Source: Methanobacteriota archaeon
Lineage (GTDB): Archaea; Halobacteriota; Methanomicrobia; Methanomicrobiales; Methanomicrobiaceae
DNA length: 64,000 nucleotides
Assembly: GCA_016841665.1 (NCBI GenBank)
Contig: JAENYT010000004.1
Span: forward strand, 1-64,000
Direction: 5' to 3'
The translations under genes were made by a program, and so were the position numbers. Shown here piece by piece: positions 8,592-19,555 of the stretch. The notes beneath the pieces were generated by a model that saw only the letters and a list, made by a program, of their open reading frames with translations, was not told where the DNA came from and searched no databases. Positions within the stretch are counted from its first letter, which is position 1, and each line of letters starts with the position of its first letter.

Positions 8592-9227
8592 TCATCGGCG
8601 GAGTCCGGCATAGCCGGCAGCTGCTGCGGCCGGATCGGCGGCCTGGTAGATGGAGCGGCCCACGATCATTCCATCCACAAGCTCGGCCACCACGGCGGCA
8701 TCCCCTCCCTGCGTGCCCACGCCCGGGGAGTAGATCTTTTTCTCGCCGATGAGGGTGCGCAGGGCGGAGATCCGCTCGGGACGGGTTGCGGGGGCGATGA
8801 TCCCATCCGCACCGCATGCTGTGGCGAGGGCGGCGATCCGCTCGGCAACCCCTCCGTGGAAGAATTCCGTCGCACCCGGGTGGCTCATCTCGGCCACCAC
8901 GTAGCACTCCCCGCCGTTCGCATGGGCGACGTCAACGCAGGCCGCAAGCGAATCGGTGCCGACGAACCCGTGCGCGATCAGCGCGGAGAACCCGGCGGAA
9001 AAGACCTCTTCGGCGATAAGGCGGTTGGTGTTGGGTATATCGGCCACCTTGAAGTCGGCGATGAGGGGAAGATCGAGACTGTGCAGGTCTGCGGCGACAG
9101 ACAACCCGGCGGCGAGCACAAGGGGGTAGCCTATTTTGATGCGGTCGATATGGGGCGCAACGGCGCGGGCAATATCAATCGCCCGCCGGCGCTCCGTCAC
9201 ATCCAGTGCAAGGATCAGTTCGGTCAT
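8592..9227 (-). CDS. pyrF: Orotidine 5'-phosphate decarboxylase
   Basis: Last step of UMP synthesis. The 211-residue TIM-barrel protein shows the opening ILALDVTERRRA, the catalytic DFKVADIPNT motif (Lys and Asp network, about residues 59-68) and the phosphate-binding end SPGVGTQGG...GRSIYQA. Length matches archaeal PyrF. Its start overlaps the stop of deoxyhypusine synthase by 4 bases, the third gene in a tiaS-dhs-pyrF operon. Confidence 0.96.
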   Translation of the reverse strand: MTELILALDVTERRRAIDIARAVAPHIDRIKIGYPLVLAAGLSVAADLHSLDLPLIADFKVADIPNTNRLIAEEVFSAGFSALIAHGFVGTDSLAACVDVAHANGGECYVVAEMSHPGATEFFHGGVAERIAALATACGADGIIAPATRPERISALRTLIGEKKIYSPGVGTQGGDAAVVAELVDGMIVGRSIYQAADPAAAAAGYAGLRR

Positions 9228-10159
9228 GATTCCAGCCTCTCCAGTACGGCGGCAACGAGCAGGGGCAGGGTGATGGACGCATCGCCGTACACGGTGACCG
9301 CCTGTCCCTCTTCATCCACTTTGCCCCAGGACTTTGCCTCGTCGAGCGTCGCTCCGGAAAGGCCGCCGAGGTCGGGGCGGTCCCCGGTGAGCTGGACCGC
9401 GTAATCAAATCCTTTCGGGGTCATGAGCATGCTCTGGAAGATGTAATTTTTGGGCACGCCGCCGCCCACGAACAGGGCGCCCGCACGTGACGCAGAAAAG
9501 CACTGGTCCATGAGATCGTGCATATCCGCAAAGGCGTTCACGCACACATCGCCCGACTGGTCAAAGAGCCAGTACTGCAGCCCGATCATGGAGTCCTGGA
9601 TTGCCGGGCAGTAGACGGGCACTCCGTGTCGCACCGCCGCAGCGAGGATGCCCCGATCGAGCCGTCCGCCGAGATGGGCGAGGAGGTCGGCGATCGAGAC
9701 GACGCTCCCCGGGAGGAGCGCCCCCAGCGCATCCTGCATGAACTCCTCGAAATCCACAAAAGCCTCATTGGGGAGAAATACGTCGTAGATGCGGTTGATC
9801 TCGTCGTGGCGCAGTTCCACGTCATCACACTCCGCGCTGCCGTGGTAGTGGCGGCACCCGATGGCCTCGATGATGTCGTGGGTGAGGTTTGCTCCCGTGG
9901 AGACGAGGACATCGATATGCCCCCGCTCGATCAGGTCGACCACGATGCCCCCCATGCCCCCGGGGACCATCGCACCTGCGAGCCCGAAAAATCTGGTCGC
10001 TTCCGTATCCCTGAGCATCGCCTCGTAGCATCCGGCGGCATTCCACAGTGAACCCGCATTATATGCGCCCGATTTTCCAAACTCCTCCACCAGCTCGCCC
10101 ACCGTCATGCGGGGGCGGATACAAACCTGCTCCACCGGGTTCCCGAATTCGACACTCAT
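9224..10159 (-). CDS. Deoxyhypusine synthase
   Basis: Transfers the butylamine group of spermidine (or an agmatine-derived equivalent in archaea) to a lysine of initiation factor aIF5A, using NAD. The 311-residue protein contains the conserved catalytic-lysine motif GGGVPKNYIFQ (Lys about 237) and the NAD-region segments GGMGGIVVDL and VSTGANLTHD. It overlaps pyrF and tiaS by 4 bases on either side. Pairing with TiaS is notable because both enzymes use polyamine or agmatine chemistry to modify the translation apparatus. Confidence 0.95.
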   Translation of the reverse strand: MSVEFGNPVEQVCIRPRMTVGELVEEFGKSGAYNAGSLWNAAGCYEAMLRDTEATRFFGLAGAMVPGGMGGIVVDLIERGHIDVLVSTGANLTHDIIEAIGCRHYHGSAECDDVELRHDEINRIYDVFLPNEAFVDFEEFMQDALGALLPGSVVSIADLLAHLGGRLDRGILAAAVRHGVPVYCPAIQDSMIGLQYWLFDQSGDVCVNAFADMHDLMDQCFSASRAGALFVGGGVPKNYIFQSMLMTPKGFDYAVQLTGDRPDLGGLSGATLDEAKSWGKVDEEGQAVTVYGDASITLPLLVAAVLERLES

Positions 10160-11466
10160 GATGTATAGTACCCCGTATCCTCTCTACCCGTTTCGCCGCA
10201 ATCAGCGATAAGGTATCGGCCCTGCAGACCGGCCAGCTCGGCGGAGGTAAACCTGACGAGGGGCTTTGCCAGGTGCCGGCGGGCGGACGGGGGAACTTCA
10301 TACCAGCCGGGAGAAAGGGTGCGGGGTGCGCGGGAGACCTCGGGCTGAAACGACCTGGCCCCGCATTCCCTGCATTTGTAGCCTTTTCCTGCCCCTGCAC
10401 TGGTCATCCTTCTTCCGCATGCCCCGCATACCGGCGGACGGCGGGTACTTATGGGATGCACCTCACACACCCGCATCTTTTCGAGGTTCACGCTACCCTT
10501 CCGGTAGCTTCCCGCAACTAAAAGCACGTCCCCGGGCACCAGCTGCCGGACCACGTCGCGGAACCCCTTGGTGGGCTCGTATGCCATGCAGCGGACTGTG
10601 TGCTCTCCGTCGGCGAGATCGAATGCCACGTGGCCTCCCCGGCCGGTCCGGGGGAGGGAGGCAACCGTCCCTGATGCGAGGTAGGACCGCCCCTCGTCCA
10701 TCGCCCCGATCTTCCCTGCCACGAGGTGCGCATCGGTTCCCTGGTTGGTCCGGTACACCTGTTCGATCACCGGTTCCTGGGATTGAATGTGGGTGCGGGC
10801 GGTGCGTACCCACGCCGGGCTCTCACCCCGGATCCCGAACAGCACCGGGTCCGGAGTGTGGGGGACGCAGACGACCATATCATTCTCGCGGTCCACGGAA
10901 TCCCAGGTATGGGGATAGGTCGCGTCCTCGGCCGAAAACACACTCTCCCGGCCCACGATCCGCCCGCCCTGCTCCTCATGCCGACGGTAGGCGAGCAGTT
11001 CATAGGTTGCATCGGAGAACACCGCACCAACCGCGGCCGCCGCCCCGATGAGCCCGCGGCCGTTCTTGTAGCCGCGGTAGCACGCACCGTGGGCGTCGAG
11101 AAACGCGATCGCCTCACCGGTAGTGCAGAACCCGGTGACCGCCCGGTGGTAGAATCCCCGGGGGAGGGGACGTTCGGCCACCACCACCCCGGGATTCGTC
11201 TGTGCGGCGGAAAAATCCGCAAGCTCCTCCACGCAAGCACAGGCCAGCGCAAACGCCTGGCCCGCATCGCCCTTCACCTCGAGACAGATGGCAGCATTCC
11301 CCCGCGTTTTATAGGGCACGTTGGGGTTCAGGCGCACGAGGAGGGCTTCGCTCACGCTGTACCCTTCCTGCCGGAGCCTTCGAGCCAGCACCGCACCGAG
11401 ATAGGTGGTGCACATGCCCTCCGGCGAATCAGTGTCATCAATGCCGATGCGCATTATCCCAACCAT
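10156..11466 (-). CDS. tiaS: tRNA(Ile2) 2-agmatinylcytidine synthetase
   Basis: Attaches agmatine to C34 of the CAU-anticodon tRNA-Ile so that it reads AUA. 436 residues with the opening MRIGIDDTDSPEGMCTTYLG, the family's ATP-binding/kinase-like region, an OB-fold (about residues 285-350) and a C-terminal zinc ribbon (CGACGRR...CRECG). GAGG sits 8 bases before the ATG at 11466; a second ATG four codons later is possible. First gene of the tiaS-dhs-pyrF operon, divergent from a regulator with only about 35 bases between the starts. Confidence 0.95.
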   Translation of the reverse strand: MVGIMRIGIDDTDSPEGMCTTYLGAVLARRLRQEGYSVSEALLVRLNPNVPYKTRGNAAICLEVKGDAGQAFALACACVEELADFSAAQTNPGVVVAERPLPRGFYHRAVTGFCTTGEAIAFLDAHGACYRGYKNGRGLIGAAAAVGAVFSDATYELLAYRRHEEQGGRIVGRESVFSAEDATYPHTWDSVDRENDMVVCVPHTPDPVLFGIRGESPAWVRTARTHIQSQEPVIEQVYRTNQGTDAHLVAGKIGAMDEGRSYLASGTVASLPRTGRGGHVAFDLADGEHTVRCMAYEPTKGFRDVVRQLVPGDVLLVAGSYRKGSVNLEKMRVCEVHPISTRRPPVCGACGRRMTSAGAGKGYKCRECGARSFQPEVSRAPRTLSPGWYEVPPSARRHLAKPLVRFTSAELAGLQGRYLIADCGETGREDTGYYTS

Positions 11467-11501
11467 TATTAGGTCCTCATTCTATATCGATTCTTAAGGA
11501 A

Positions 11502-12413
11502 ATGTCGCAGGAACGACTGCTCCAGATGGTGATCAGCATCCTGATCATGGCCGAATTCGAGGTTTCGGACCGATGCGACATACGGCCGCGCAGTTTTGAC
11601 CTGGTCTCAAAACGCGGCGATCTCATCCTGATCATCAAGGTCGTATCCCACATCGACAGCGTCAGCGAGGACGTCGCCTCGGATCTCTCCCTGATCACCT
11701 GGCATCTCAGGGGCACCCCCCTGATCATCGGCGAGAGGACCAGAGATGCGGAAATTGAGCGGGGCGCGGTGTACCTGCGAAACGGCATCAATGCGATGAA
11801 CGTCGCGACGCTCTATGACTGCCTTGTGGAGAAGGTTCCCCCGCTGGTCTATGCATCGCCAGGCGGGCTCTACGTCAACATCGACGGCGAACTGGTCAGG
11901 CGGCTGCGGGAACGCCACCAGATGTCGCTCGGCGATCTCGCGCACCTGCTCGGCGTGTCCAGACGGACCATCTCAAAGTACGAGAGCGGGATGGGCACCA
12001 CGCTTGATATCGCCATTAAACTGGAGGAAATCTTCGATACCGCCGTCGTGGAGGCACTCGATCCCTTCCGGTATGAAAAACCGCCTTCTGAACGGGTACC
12101 CCTGGAGCCCGAGCAGTGCCTCAGCGATCTCGCACGCATGGGCATCGAACTCCACACCATGCAGCGGGCCCCCTTCCAGGCACTCGCCATGTACCGGGAG
12201 GAGACCATTCTTACGGGGTACGGCCCGGCGCAGAAGATCGTCAGGCGCGCCGCTCTCATCGGCAATATTTCGGAGATCACCAGCACGCGCGCAATGTGCG
12301 TCATTAAAAACTACCACAAGCGAAAGAGAGTGGGAAAAACACTGGTTATTGGAGAGGATACCTTACACTCTCTCGAAGACGGATCCGAACTCATTCAGCT
12401 GATTGATGAGTAA
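11502..12413 (+). CDS. HTH transcriptional regulator (COG1395-like)
   Basis: 303 residues from the ATG at 11502, preceded by AAGGA. The N-terminal 120 residues look like a nuclease-fold remnant ([17 protein letters not shown]), residues 130-190 hold an XRE helix-turn-helix ([23 protein letters not shown]), and the C-terminal 100 residues repeat a similar alpha/beta pattern. This domain order is a widespread archaeal regulator family without a well-defined target. It is divergent from tiaS and stands directly before the thermosome gene with a promoter in between, so control of either neighbour is possible but unproven. Confidence 0.8.
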   Translation: MSQERLLQMVISILIMAEFEVSDRCDIRPRSFDLVSKRGDLILIIKVVSHIDSVSEDVASDLSLITWHLRGTPLIIGERTRDAEIERGAVYLRNGINAMNVATLYDCLVEKVPPLVYASPGGLYVNIDGELVRRLRERHQMSLGDLAHLLGVSRRTISKYESGMGTTLDIAIKLEEIFDTAVVEALDPFRYEKPPSERVPLEPEQCLSDLARMGIELHTMQRAPFQALAMYREETILTGYGPAQKIVRRAALIGNISEITSTRAMCVIKNYHKRKRVGKTLVIGEDTLHSLEDGSELIQLIDE

Positions 12414-12417
12414 TAAT

Positions 12418-12428
12418 CTTTATATAGA
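12418..12428 (+). promoter_or_regulatory. TATA box of the thermosome gene
   Basis: CTTTATATAGA lies about 45 bases before the ATG at 12470; GGTGAT just before the ATG serves as ribosome-binding site. Confidence 0.6.
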
Positions 12429-12469
12429 ACCACAATCCTACATTTTCCTCGCAACATTGGTGATATACT

Positions 12470-14128
<1,659 letters not shown>

Positions 14129-14150
14129 GCCACCAACATCACATAACCAC

Positions 14151-14158
14151 TCTTTTTT
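14151..14158 (+). terminator. T-run terminator after the thermosome gene
   Basis: TCTTTTTT begins 22 bases after the thermosome stop codon, a typical archaeal oligo-T terminator. Confidence 0.45.
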
Positions 14159-14308
14159 GCTGAATTTCAAAATAATCGAAAATATCATCTCACTCAGGGT
14201 GTTCGAGCCCTTCGACAAAATCGAAGGCATTTTAATAACTATTGTGAATATTTAATTATCTCTAATTATTAGCGCGGCCATTGACCACCACCTTCCAGTG
14301 ATAGCCAC

Positions 14309-16189
14309 ATGAAACCCACACGAGCGCCCCAGCAGTATCTCTCGTTTGCCCATTACCTGATGATCGCCATCATTCTGATCATCGTTCCCGTGATCGGGTT
14401 TATTTCGTACATTGATTATGTGGCCATCAACCAGGAATTGACCGAGGAGGTAGAGCAGCTCCAGCACATTACCGAGCTCTCCATCACCGAAGAGATCGCC
14501 ACCGTCGATTCCGGCCTCAAACTCTACGATACCACGCTTAATGCACGAATGAAAACGGCATTTGAACGCTTTTTGGAGTCGTATGCAGAATCGGGAGGCG
14601 ATCCTGAAAAAATCGACCTTGCAGCTCTCAAAGAGGAGTTTGGGGGAGGCATGGACCTCTACATCATTAATGAGGCGGGGGTCATCGAGTACACCACCTT
14701 TGAGCCTGACCTGGGACTGGATTTTGCACAGTGGCCTGAATTCTACGAGAACCTCAATATGATCCGGGAGGGGGACGAGTTTTGCGCGGACCGCGTGGTC
14801 AAGGACGTGCGCACAGGAGAACTGCGCAAATATGCGTATATGCCCACCCCCGACCATCGCTATATACTCGAACTGGGCATCATCTCAGACGAGTTCATGG
14901 ATGAACGCATGGTGCTGAAGTACACGGAGGAGTACGAGGATCTCAAGTCAATCAACCCGTACCTTGAGGCCATCGAGATATATGACCTGCTGGGAGACAA
15001 AATCGAGCACCGCGAACAGACCGACGGTGCGACGCGGGACCTTATCACCGGCACCATCTTTCCGTCCCGCGACGACTACGAGGTCGTGGATGCGGCCAAC
15101 AAAACCGTCACCCGCTACCTCTTCGTCGATCTCAGGGATCCCGACTATCCCTCGGATATGAGCCTAGTGGTGGAACTGACCTACAATACGGCGGCCATCG
15201 ACGAGAAAATCGCTGCAGTGATGTACAACCACATCCTGGTCGCCCTCCTCGCCATCCTCCTCTGCTGCGGGATGGCGTACGGCATCGCCCGCTATATGAC
15301 CCGGCCTATCGCCGGGATCGTGAATGATGTCGATCAGATCGCGTCGGGCAACCTGGACCATGCCATCCGCATCACCGGGGTGCGGGAGCTGGTGCGGCTC
15401 GAAAATGCCATCAATACCATGGTTGGATCCCTGCATGCCACCATAGAGAAGCTGCGGTGCTCGGAGGAGAAGGTCAGGCAGTACAATGAAAACCTCGAGG
15501 ATGAGGTGGCGGCGCGCACCGCGGAACTCGATGCCTCGAACAGGCAGGCCAACCTCTACCTTGACATCATGACCCACGACATCAAGAACGCCAACACCAT
15601 CGCTCTCGGCTATTCGCAGCTGCTGGGTGAGGAGGCAGAAGGCACCACCGCAGAATATGCGAACAAATTGATGGCGGCGGTGCGCACCGGCAGCACCATC
15701 CTCGACAACGTGGCCACCATGCGGGCTATCCAGGAGCACGAGCCTGTTCTTGTGCCGGTCGACCTCGATCAGGTGATCAGGCGCCAGATCCGCAGCTTCC
15801 CCGACCTGCATATCGACTACGAAGGCACCGACGCCCGTGTCTGCGCCGACGAACTCCTCTCCCGCATCTTCTTCAACCTCATCGACAACGGCAGGAAATA
15901 TGCCGGGGAACAGCCCCGCATCGCCATCCGTGTCGAGGAGGAGGGGCCGGATCATGTGCGGGTCTCGGTGGAAGATCATGGGCCCGGCATCGCACCCGCC
16001 ATGAAAACGCGCATATTCGATCGTTATGTGCAGGATGAGAGCCGTCGCGGCCAGGGCCTCGGGCTGTACATCGTCAGGATGCTGGCCGATCGCTACGGCG
16101 GGGTGATCTGGGCGGACGACCGCGTGCCCGGCAGGCAGGAGGAAGGGGCGGCCTTCCGCGTGCTGTTGAAGAAGGCGCCGGACCTCTGA
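14309..16189 (+). CDS. Membrane sensor histidine kinase
   Basis: 626 residues. A membrane helix (about 13-36) is followed by an extracytoplasmic sensor region of about 270 residues of Cache-like character, a second helix (about 308-328), a HAMP linker (TRPIAGIVNDVDQIASGNL), a coiled coil, a phospho-acceptor box with His423 in MTHDIKNANT, and an ATPase domain with FFNLIDNGRKYA, DHGPGIAP and GQGLGLYIVRML. It would sense an external ligand and phosphorylate a response regulator, but none is encoded next to it. An AT-rich stretch (GAATATTTAATT, about 14245) is the likely promoter. Confidence 0.93.
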   Translation: MKPTRAPQQYLSFAHYLMIAIILIIVPVIGFISYIDYVAINQELTEEVEQLQHITELSITEEIATVDSGLKLYDTTLNARMKTAFERFLESYAESGGDPEKIDLAALKEEFGGGMDLYIINEAGVIEYTTFEPDLGLDFAQWPEFYENLNMIREGDEFCADRVVKDVRTGELRKYAYMPTPDHRYILELGIISDEFMDERMVLKYTEEYEDLKSINPYLEAIEIYDLLGDKIEHREQTDGATRDLITGTIFPSRDDYEVVDAANKTVTRYLFVDLRDPDYPSDMSLVVELTYNTAAIDEKIAAVMYNHILVALLAILLCCGMAYGIARYMTRPIAGIVNDVDQIASGNLDHAIRITGVRELVRLENAINTMVGSLHATIEKLRCSEEKVRQYNENLEDEVAARTAELDASNRQANLYLDIMTHDIKNANTIALGYSQLLGEEAEGTTAEYANKLMAAVRTGSTILDNVATMRAIQEHEPVLVPVDLDQVIRRQIRSFPDLHIDYEGTDARVCADELLSRIFFNLIDNGRKYAGEQPRIAIRVEEEGPDHVRVSVEDHGPGIAPAMKTRIFDRYVQDESRRGQGLGLYIVRMLADRYGGVIWADDRVPGRQEEGAAFRVLLKKAPDL

Positions 16190-16247
16190 GGGGTCCGGGC
16201 AGCGGAACTACCACATCCTTTATGGGGAGAGCAACGAAAAGACCAGT

Positions 16248-16625
16248 ATGGGAGAGCGGTTTATTTTCACCAAACACCGCGTGAAATGCTACCATTGCGG
16301 CATCGAGGCAGATCAGGTGATCAAGGCGGTCTCCTCGCAGGCTCAGGTGGTCTGTTCAAACTGCGGCGCAACCCGCATCTTCGTGCCGAGAATTGAGGAA
16401 CAGACTGATAAGGGGGTTTCCACCCCCATCGGCTGTTACGATGTCTGGGAACTGGAGCCAGTCGCGCCGTGCAAAAACTGCGGTGTGGAAGGACCGCATG
16501 ACCTTATCGTCGGCTGCAACCATTTCACCACCCGCTGCCGCAACTGCGGGTATACCCATTTCTACAAATTCGACCTCGAGTATATCGGCCAGTGCCCGAT
16601 AGAAGGGGAAGAAGAAACCGGTTGA
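16248..16625 (+). CDS. Small protein with paired zinc ribbons
   Basis: 125 residues with four CxxC pairs: CYHC (about residue 14), CSNC (36), CKNC (76) and CRNC (97), which fits two zinc ribbons of similar design. I do not recognise a named family; conserved small zinc proteins of this type are common in methanogens. There are no membrane segments. The gene converges on the por operon and has its own upstream TTTATGGGG stretch near 16218. Nucleic-acid binding is a guess from the zinc-ribbon architecture. Confidence 0.75.
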   Translation: MGERFIFTKHRVKCYHCGIEADQVIKAVSSQAQVVCSNCGATRIFVPRIEEQTDKGVSTPIGCYDVWELEPVAPCKNCGVEGPHDLIVGCNHFTTRCRNCGYTHFYKFDLEYIGQCPIEGEEETG

Positions 16626-16652
16626 TCGTGTGTTCCGGTACGGGGAAGAGGA

Positions 16653-16898
16653 TCAGTCCTCTTCCCTGACCATCTCGATCGCTTTTTTGGGGCATTCGTT
16701 GGCGCAGATGCCGCAGCCCTTGCAGAACTCGAGATCGATATTCAGGTCTTCGTCGATGCAGCCGTCCGGGCAGTACATGGCACACAGACCGCACGCATTG
16801 CACTGCTCCGTATCGACCACGGGACGGAACGTGCGCCATGTTCCGGTCTTGCCGCATGCCGCCTTTCCCGGTTTGCTGATTGCCAGTCGCTCACTCAT
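16653..16898 (-). CDS. porD: Pyruvate:ferredoxin oxidoreductase delta subunit
   Basis: 81-residue ferredoxin-like subunit carrying two [4Fe-4S] clusters (CNACGLCAMYCP and CKGCGICANECP). It passes electrons from the catalytic subunits to ferredoxin. It overlaps porC by 4 bases and is the last gene of the por operon. Confidence 0.95.
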   Translation of the reverse strand: MSERLAISKPGKAACGKTGTWRTFRPVVDTEQCNACGLCAMYCPDGCIDEDLNIDLEFCKGCGICANECPKKAIEMVREED

Positions 16899-17422
16899 TG
16901 TCCCAGCCCCTCGTATGCTAATTTTGCAGCCGCCACATTGCGCTTGTCAGAGAATGTCTCTTCAATGGCATCTTTCACCGAATCGAAGGAGACGAACCCC
17001 ATCTTTGCGAGCGCACCCATGAGGGGGGTGTTCAGGATGGGGCTCCCCGCGATCACCAGGTTCAGGGAGAGGGCGATGCCGGTAAGGTCCACATGATAGG
17101 TCGGATGGCCCTGCATGTCCACCTGGTGCGGGCTGTTGATGAGCACCCTGCCGTCCTCCCTGATCCCCTGCAGGACGTCCACGGTCTCCATGACCGACAT
17201 GTCAAGCACGATCACGAGGTCGGGCTTCCGTATCTGGCTGTACACCTTGATGGGGGCGTCGTCGATCCGGATGTAGGAGACCACCGGGGCGCCCCGGCGT
17301 TCCGCCCCGTAGAACGGGCACGCCGTGGCGAACTTGCCCTCCCGGATCGCTGCCAGGGCGAGCATTTTTGCGGCGGTCACCCCGCCCTGTCCTCCCCTCG
17401 AATGGAGACGTATTTCGTACAT
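16895..17422 (-). CDS. porC: Pyruvate:ferredoxin oxidoreductase gamma subunit
   Basis: 175 residues, with the gamma-domain signature RLHSRGGQGGVTAAKMLA at the start and PFYGAERRGAPV about residue 38. The subunit helps bind CoA and assemble the complex. It overlaps porA (1 base) and porD (4 bases). In many methanogens the gamma and delta genes come first; here they come after beta and alpha. Confidence 0.95.
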   Translation of the reverse strand: MYEIRLHSRGGQGGVTAAKMLALAAIREGKFATACPFYGAERRGAPVVSYIRIDDAPIKVYSQIRKPDLVIVLDMSVMETVDVLQGIREDGRVLINSPHQVDMQGHPTYHVDLTGIALSLNLVIAGSPILNTPLMGALAKMGFVSFDSVKDAIEETFSDKRNVAAAKLAYEGLGQ

Positions 17423-18528
17423 CAGGCATCCACCCCGAACCAGAATTCTTCCCCGGGTCTGCGATCCCGTACGAACCCGGCAATATCGTCATAGGTCACT
17501 TCCTGGCCGCCAAGGCCAGCGATCACGCTGTAGATCGACACATCGTACTTCGAGGAGATGGCATGGGCCACGATGCCGCCGAACCCGAATGAGTAATCGC
17601 GATCGATGACCACGACCTCCCGTCCCTCGAGGTCGAGGTCAGGGAAGGGCCTGAACCAGCGTATGCGCATGGAGCCGACCTTCACTCCCTCGCTGCGCAA
17701 GGTGTCCACGGCGATCTCCATCTCTTTGCCGAGCGTTCCCATGGCCACCACGATCACCTCGGCATCCTCGCAGCGGTACTCCTCTGTTGCGCCGTACCGG
17801 CGCCCGAAGCGCTTGCCGAACTCGGCCTGGGTCTCCTCGATGACTTCCGCCGCGCTCCGCATCGAGCGCTCGATGTCCCACCTGAACTTGTAGTACTCGC
17901 CCGGCGGGGTGAGCGTGCCGTAACCAACGGGGTTCGTTATATCGATGGCATGCGGGAGTTCCATCGGCGGGATGAAATCTCCGGGGTCGACCGTCTCCAG
18001 CGGCTGGGTGATGTGAGTGAGGGCGAACCCGTCGAGGTTCACCATGACCGGCAGGAGCACGTTTGTGTGCTCGGCGATGCGAAATGCCATCAGGGTTGCG
18101 TCATACGCTTCCTGGACCGATCCGACGTACACCTGGAGCCATCCCGTATCCCGCATGGAGAGCGAATCGGTGTGCTCCGCCCAGATGTTCCAGCCGGGGC
18201 CGAGGGCACGGTTGGCGTTGGCCATGACAATGGGAAGCCTCGCACCGACCGCCCAGTGGAGCATCTCGCACATGTACACCAGCCCGTGCGAACTCGTAGC
18301 CGTGAACGCCCGAACCCCGGTGGCGCTCGCGCCGATACAGGCCGCCATGGCAGAGTGCTCGCTCTCCACCGGGATGTACCGCGAACCGAGCTCACCGCTC
18401 GCCACGTAATTTGCAATCTGTTCCACGATCTCGGTCTGGGGTGTGATGGGGTAGGCGGCAACGACCGCCGGCCGTGCATCTTTCACCGCGTCGGCAACCG
18501 CCTTGTTTCCTGTTGCAATGGTCAGCAT
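17422..18528 (-). CDS. porA: Pyruvate:ferredoxin oxidoreductase alpha subunit
   Basis: 368 residues. The opening contains AAYPITPQTEIVE, the hallmark of 2-oxoacid:ferredoxin alpha subunits, with the substrate loop SEHSAMAACIGAS and a C-terminal transketolase-like part. With the other three subunits it interconverts pyruvate and acetyl-CoA plus CO2, used by methanogens mainly to make pyruvate from acetyl-CoA. It overlaps porB by 7 bases. A related 2-oxoacid specificity cannot be fully excluded, but the four-subunit layout supports Por. Confidence 0.93.
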   Translation of the reverse strand: MLTIATGNKAVADAVKDARPAVVAAYPITPQTEIVEQIANYVASGELGSRYIPVESEHSAMAACIGASATGVRAFTATSSHGLVYMCEMLHWAVGARLPIVMANANRALGPGWNIWAEHTDSLSMRDTGWLQVYVGSVQEAYDATLMAFRIAEHTNVLLPVMVNLDGFALTHITQPLETVDPGDFIPPMELPHAIDITNPVGYGTLTPPGEYYKFRWDIERSMRSAAEVIEETQAEFGKRFGRRYGATEEYRCEDAEVIVVAMGTLGKEMEIAVDTLRSEGVKVGSMRIRWFRPFPDLDLEGREVVVIDRDYSFGFGGIVAHAISSKYDVSIYSVIAGLGGQEVTYDDIAGFVRDRRPGEEFWFGVDA

Positions 18529-19403
18529 ATACCCTCTGCCTCCCGTGTTATCCGTGCAATGTTGTGCGCCACCTGCTGCTCCAGAATGGCGATCGAGCGC
18601 TGATCAATGTTTTTGAAGCGCCCCTGTTTTCCGATATATTCCTCGATTGGGAGCGGCTTTCTCATCGCGTTCTTCGAAGCGCCGCTGATGGTAAGTTCCC
18701 CGTGCTCCCGCTCGTATAGGATCCACATTCCTGTCCTGACCGCGAGTTTGCCCATCTCCACGGTCTTACCGGCGGGGAATCTCCATCCGGGGGGACAGGG
18801 GGCAAGGATATGGATGAATTTCGGCCCTTCGATGGAGAGGGCTTTCTTCACTTTTTTGTAAAGGTCGAGCGGGTACGCGCTGCACGCCGTCGCCATATAG
18901 GGAGGGTTGTGCGCCTCGACGATCAGGTCGAGATCCTTTTTGCCCTCAGATTTCCCCCCGGGGGTGGTGGTGGTCGCCGCACCGAGCGGCGTTCCGCCCG
19001 AACGCTGCATGCCGGTATTGCTGTATGCCTCGTTGTCGTAGCAGATGTAGAGAAAATCGGTGCCACGCTCGAGTGCCCCGGAAAGCGCCTGGATACCGAT
19101 ATCGACCGTCCCGCCGTCTCCCGCGTAGCAGATGACATTCGTCTTCCTGCCAGTTGCGCGAAATGCCGTGCTCATCCCCGAGGCCACAGCGGCAGCCGCA
19201 GCAAAGGCAACATTGTACACAGGGATGTTGAAGGCCGTATTCGGATAGATCCCCTGAATGACACTCGTACAGCATGCAGGAACCACCAGGACGCTGTCAG
19301 GACCTGCGGCCTTCAGGATATGCCGCAGACACAGGGAGGAACTGCATCCCGCACATGCTGATGTTGTTTTGAAAATAAACTCCTCTTTTGGGATATCGGC
19401 CAT
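18522..19403 (-). CDS. porB: Pyruvate:ferredoxin oxidoreductase beta subunit
   Basis: 293 residues from the ATG at 19403, which has GAGGT five bases upstream; the longer frame starting at 19421 lacks such a site. It holds the thiamine-diphosphate motif GDGGTVDIG ... [11 protein letters not shown] and the cysteines of a [4Fe-4S] cluster ([10 protein letters not shown] at the N-terminus, and others). It is the first gene of the por operon, giving the unusual order B-A-C-D, with every junction overlapping. Confidence 0.94.
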   Translation of the reverse strand: MADIPKEEFIFKTTSACAGCSSSLCLRHILKAAGPDSVLVVPACCTSVIQGIYPNTAFNIPVYNVAFAAAAAVASGMSTAFRATGRKTNVICYAGDGGTVDIGIQALSGALERGTDFLYICYDNEAYSNTGMQRSGGTPLGAATTTTPGGKSEGKKDLDLIVEAHNPPYMATACSAYPLDLYKKVKKALSIEGPKFIHILAPCPPGWRFPAGKTVEMGKLAVRTGMWILYEREHGELTISGASKNAMRKPLPIEEYIGKQGRFKNIDQRSIAILEQQVAHNIARITREAEGIC

Positions 19404-19489
19404 TGGAAACCTCGTACACAATATTTGTCAATCAATGATAATGAGAGTTTGGGAATCTGCTATCAACGAGGAATGTTTAAAGATTATCG

Positions 19490-19506
19490 GCAGTGATTAT
19501 CACTGC
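19490..19506. promoter_or_regulatory. Perfect inverted repeat between por and the divergent gene
   Basis: GCAGTGA-TTA-TCACTGC is a perfect 7-base-arm palindrome placed between a minus-strand TATA-like CTTTAAAC (about 19475) that could serve porB and a plus-strand AAATATGAATATAT (about 19515) serving the gene at 19556. Position and symmetry suit an operator; the binding protein is unknown. Confidence 0.5.
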
Positions 19507-19555
19507 AATATGATTAAATATGAATATATCGTTGTTTTCTGTATGAGGAACAGAT

